DNA of 7,163 nt. Source: a bacterium. Lineage in GTDB: Bacteria > Electryoneota > RPQS01. Position numbers and translations under genes: made by a program. The notes below the pieces were generated by a model. The model did no database searches. It worked only from the letters and a program-made list of their open reading frames with translations, and was not told the DNA's origin. Where the stretch lies: contig JAQTRJ010000104.1 of assembly GCA_028711875.1 (NCBI GenBank), positions 1 through 7,163 of the forward strand. The letters run 5' to 3'. Below are positions 5,521 through 7,163 of this stretch, piece after piece. The first letter of the stretch is position 1. The number at the start of each line of letters is the position of its first letter.

Positions 5521-7163
5521 TTACGGGAATATCGCCGTCACATGATAGAATCGCACCGAATCGAGCAGGACATCCGCGCAGGTCGTGTCGGCGGTTTCCG
5601 AGAGCAGATTCGGAATGACATCAGGAGACAAGCCCCAATAAACGCGATACGAACTCGCGCAATAGACGGAATTCCAGTTCAGCCGCACGGAATCGCCGTC
5701 CACCATCGCTACCAGCTGCATCGCGGCTCCGCCGACTTCGGGATACACGATCTGCTCGTACGCGCCGTCTCCATCCTGATCGAGCAGCATCTTGATGCAA
5801 TCGGTGGTGTCGGAGACGGGAACTTGAATCACCGTTGCTGAATCCAAAATCAAGCGTTCCCACTCGAGCATAAGGTGGTTTGAACTGCTCCCCCACTGGA
5901 TAAGTGACACACCGACTGTTTCGGTGCGCGCGGCTGTGTGCTGGAAGATCGCATTTCGGTAGGGATTGTTCGGCAAGGTGTCCCCAGCTGGTGTCGCCAG
6001 TGGTCCAAGATGTGCCCAAAGCACCTGATTTCCTGGCAAGCCAACTACCAATCCGTCATAAATCCCCATCGTATCCAAGGTGGATCTGCAGAAGCCGCTC
6101 TTGTCCCTCCTGCCAACCTGCGGTACAAACAGCGATAAACCGCGAGGAGCGTTATCCCAGTCAATCTCGGGCACGCCTGACAGCGCGAAATCGATGTTCA
6201 GATTGTCTATAGTCTCGACCGCTTCCCCAAGATTGTATATCAATTCTGCAGCGTTCATATAGGGATCAAGTTCAGGCATGTACTCGTGGATAATCGGGCC
6301 GCCACAAGAAAATGCTACGCCGAAAGGACTTAATGCGGCGGAAGACATTCCAAACGTGGCGATAGCAGTTGTGGTGGATAGAACTGTGGACCCCAGTCCC
6401 AGGCCGAATCCAAGCATGTCTCCTTCCTGAAGGCTTTGGTTTGCCTCGCAAACTCCATTCGCGAATTGTGCTGCAATGGTGGCACCATTCAAAAGTGGGA
6501 TCGTGGTAGTGACTTCGGTCGCACAGTCGAATCCCTCCGGCGCGCAGTTCTCAATAGCGTCAAGCGTGCCTTGCCATGTTTCATGCGACATCAAGCTAAC
6601 AGTATATACATCCGGGAACCATTGCTGTGCCAGTTGCTGTCCGTCGGAGACGCGGGAGAGAGTTGCTCGAACTCCGACGTTTGTGGGGAAGAGAATTGAA
6701 GGGACTATCCATGACAACTCGGTTTGATTGGGAGTGGGCGATTGCGGCAAGTCGAACTGCACGTCAGCCACTTGGAAATAGTCATCGAGGCCGGGCACTC
6801 CCTGTGAACGGGTCTCCACAACCAGACGAACGGTGGTCATCGGGCACTCATTGTTGCGCGTGGTCACGGATACATGCGCGGTCTCGCCGGGGGTGTAATA
6901 TTTGTCTTCGGTGAAAGCCCCCAGCACCTCGAATCCTTCGCACGCTGGCGTCACCACCAGCGTGCCAGAGTACCAACCACTATTGTCGCTACAGGTTAGG
7001 TCGTTTATGCCAAGATAGAGTTGCTGCCCAGCCAGCAAGGTCATGCCAGATATCGAGCATACGAGGAATGGAGAACCGCTGTTGATTCGACCAATCAAGC
7101 CACCGCATATATCGGGTATTGGACAGCATCCTCCACCGGGCAAGGTATTTCCAATCGGGCACC
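5521..7163 (-). CDS. Large secreted or surface protein with LecA-like and FN3-like domains, 5' end missing
   Basis: The frame is open from the right edge to TAA at 5523-5521, so the N-terminus and any signal peptide lie outside. Numbers below count from an in-frame TTG at 7143, which need not be a start. Residues 14-66 (GGLIGRINSGSPFLV, then LYLGINDLTCSDNSG) resemble the PA-IL/LecA-type beta-sandwich, with the ND-DNSG calcium- and sugar-binding segment. Residues about 72-185 look like an Ig-type domain (YYTPGETAHVSV). A glycine-rich hydrophobic stretch at 243-285 could enter a membrane or pack internally. DQDGDG at 455-460 resembles a calcium-binding loop. The C-terminus (482-540, VRLNWNSVYCASSYRVYWG to FYHVTAI) reads as a fibronectin-type-III-like domain. 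The many cysteines support export. Function is unknown, though carbohydrate or surface binding is plausible. Codons are less GC-rich than in feoB. No sorting domain is seen at the end. Confidence 0.8.
   Translation of the reverse strand, partial: CPIGNTLPGGGCCPIPDICGGLIGRINSGSPFLVCSISGMTLLAGQQLYLGINDLTCSDNSGWYSGTLVVTPACEGFEVLGAFTEDKYYTPGETAHVSVTTRNNECPMTTVRLVVETRSQGVPGLDDYFQVADVQFDLPQSPTPNQTELSWIVPSILFPTNVGVRATLSRVSDGQQLAQQWFPDVYTVSLMSHETWQGTLDAIENCAPEGFDCATEVTTTIPLLNGATIAAQFANGVCEANQSLQEGDMLGFGLGLGSTVLSTTTAIATFGMSSAALSPFGVAFSCGGPIIHEYMPELDPYMNAAELIYNLGEAVETIDNLNIDFALSGVPEIDWDNAPRGLSLFVPQVGRRDKSGFCRSTLDTMGIYDGLVVGLPGNQVLWAHLGPLATPAGDTLPNNPYRNAIFQHTAARTETVGVSLIQWGSSSNHLMLEWERLILDSATVIQVPVSDTTDCIKMLLDQDGDGAYEQIVYPEVGGAAMQLVAMVDGDSVRLNWNSVYCASSYRVYWGLSPDVIPNLLSETADTTCADVLLDSVRFYHVTAIFP

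Overview
The window is a GC-rich bacterial chromosome segment carrying a ferrous-iron uptake operon and an oligopeptide-family transporter. They are divergently transcribed from a roughly 700-base spacer full of repeats. The organism cannot be named from this sequence. Three things point loosely to a Gram-negative, uncultured-type lineage of the FCB or neighbouring candidate phyla: high GC, a large secreted protein ending in a fibronectin-type-III-like repeat with an upstream LecA-like domain, and noncoding palindromic G-run repeats. This placement is inference with low confidence.

Layout from left to right. Minus strand: positions 1-119 hold the first 39 codons of a secreted protein. Its GTG start overlaps the stop of the gene before it, a complete OPT-family transporter (116-1957). 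Positions 1958-2653 hold no gene. The first three quarters of this spacer are a mosaic of dispersed-type repeats: G-run hairpins, a 24-base direct repeat present twice exactly and once partially, a GC hairpin, and a two-armed inverted element resembling a BIME. A Fur-box-like sequence lies inside the mosaic. The last quarter holds a good sigma-70-type promoter and a perfect 10-4-10 palindrome just ahead of feoA.

Plus strand: feoA (2654-2959), feoB (about 2962-5193) and a 58-codon single-span membrane protein with a CxxC motif (5195-5371) form a compact operon with gaps of 1-2 bases. It closes at an intrinsic terminator (5403-5444). The small gene fits the FeoB-associated Cys-rich membrane protein family by size, layout and position.

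Convergent to the operon on the minus strand is a large secreted or surface protein (5521-7163) whose N-terminus lies outside the window. It has a LecA/PA-IL-like domain, an Ig-like region, a hydrophobic glycine-rich stretch and a C-terminal FN3-like domain. Its DNA is visibly less GC-rich than feoB.

Functionally, FeoA, FeoB and the small protein form a Fe(II) import unit, with FeoB as the GTP-switched inner-membrane permease. The OPT protein could import peptides or metal chelates. Its divergent position across candidate metal-responsive sites makes a shared iron response possible but unproven. I found no clear unprecedented multigene system. The most interesting signals are the compensatory changes in the BIME-like element and the perfect operator-like palindrome before feoA.
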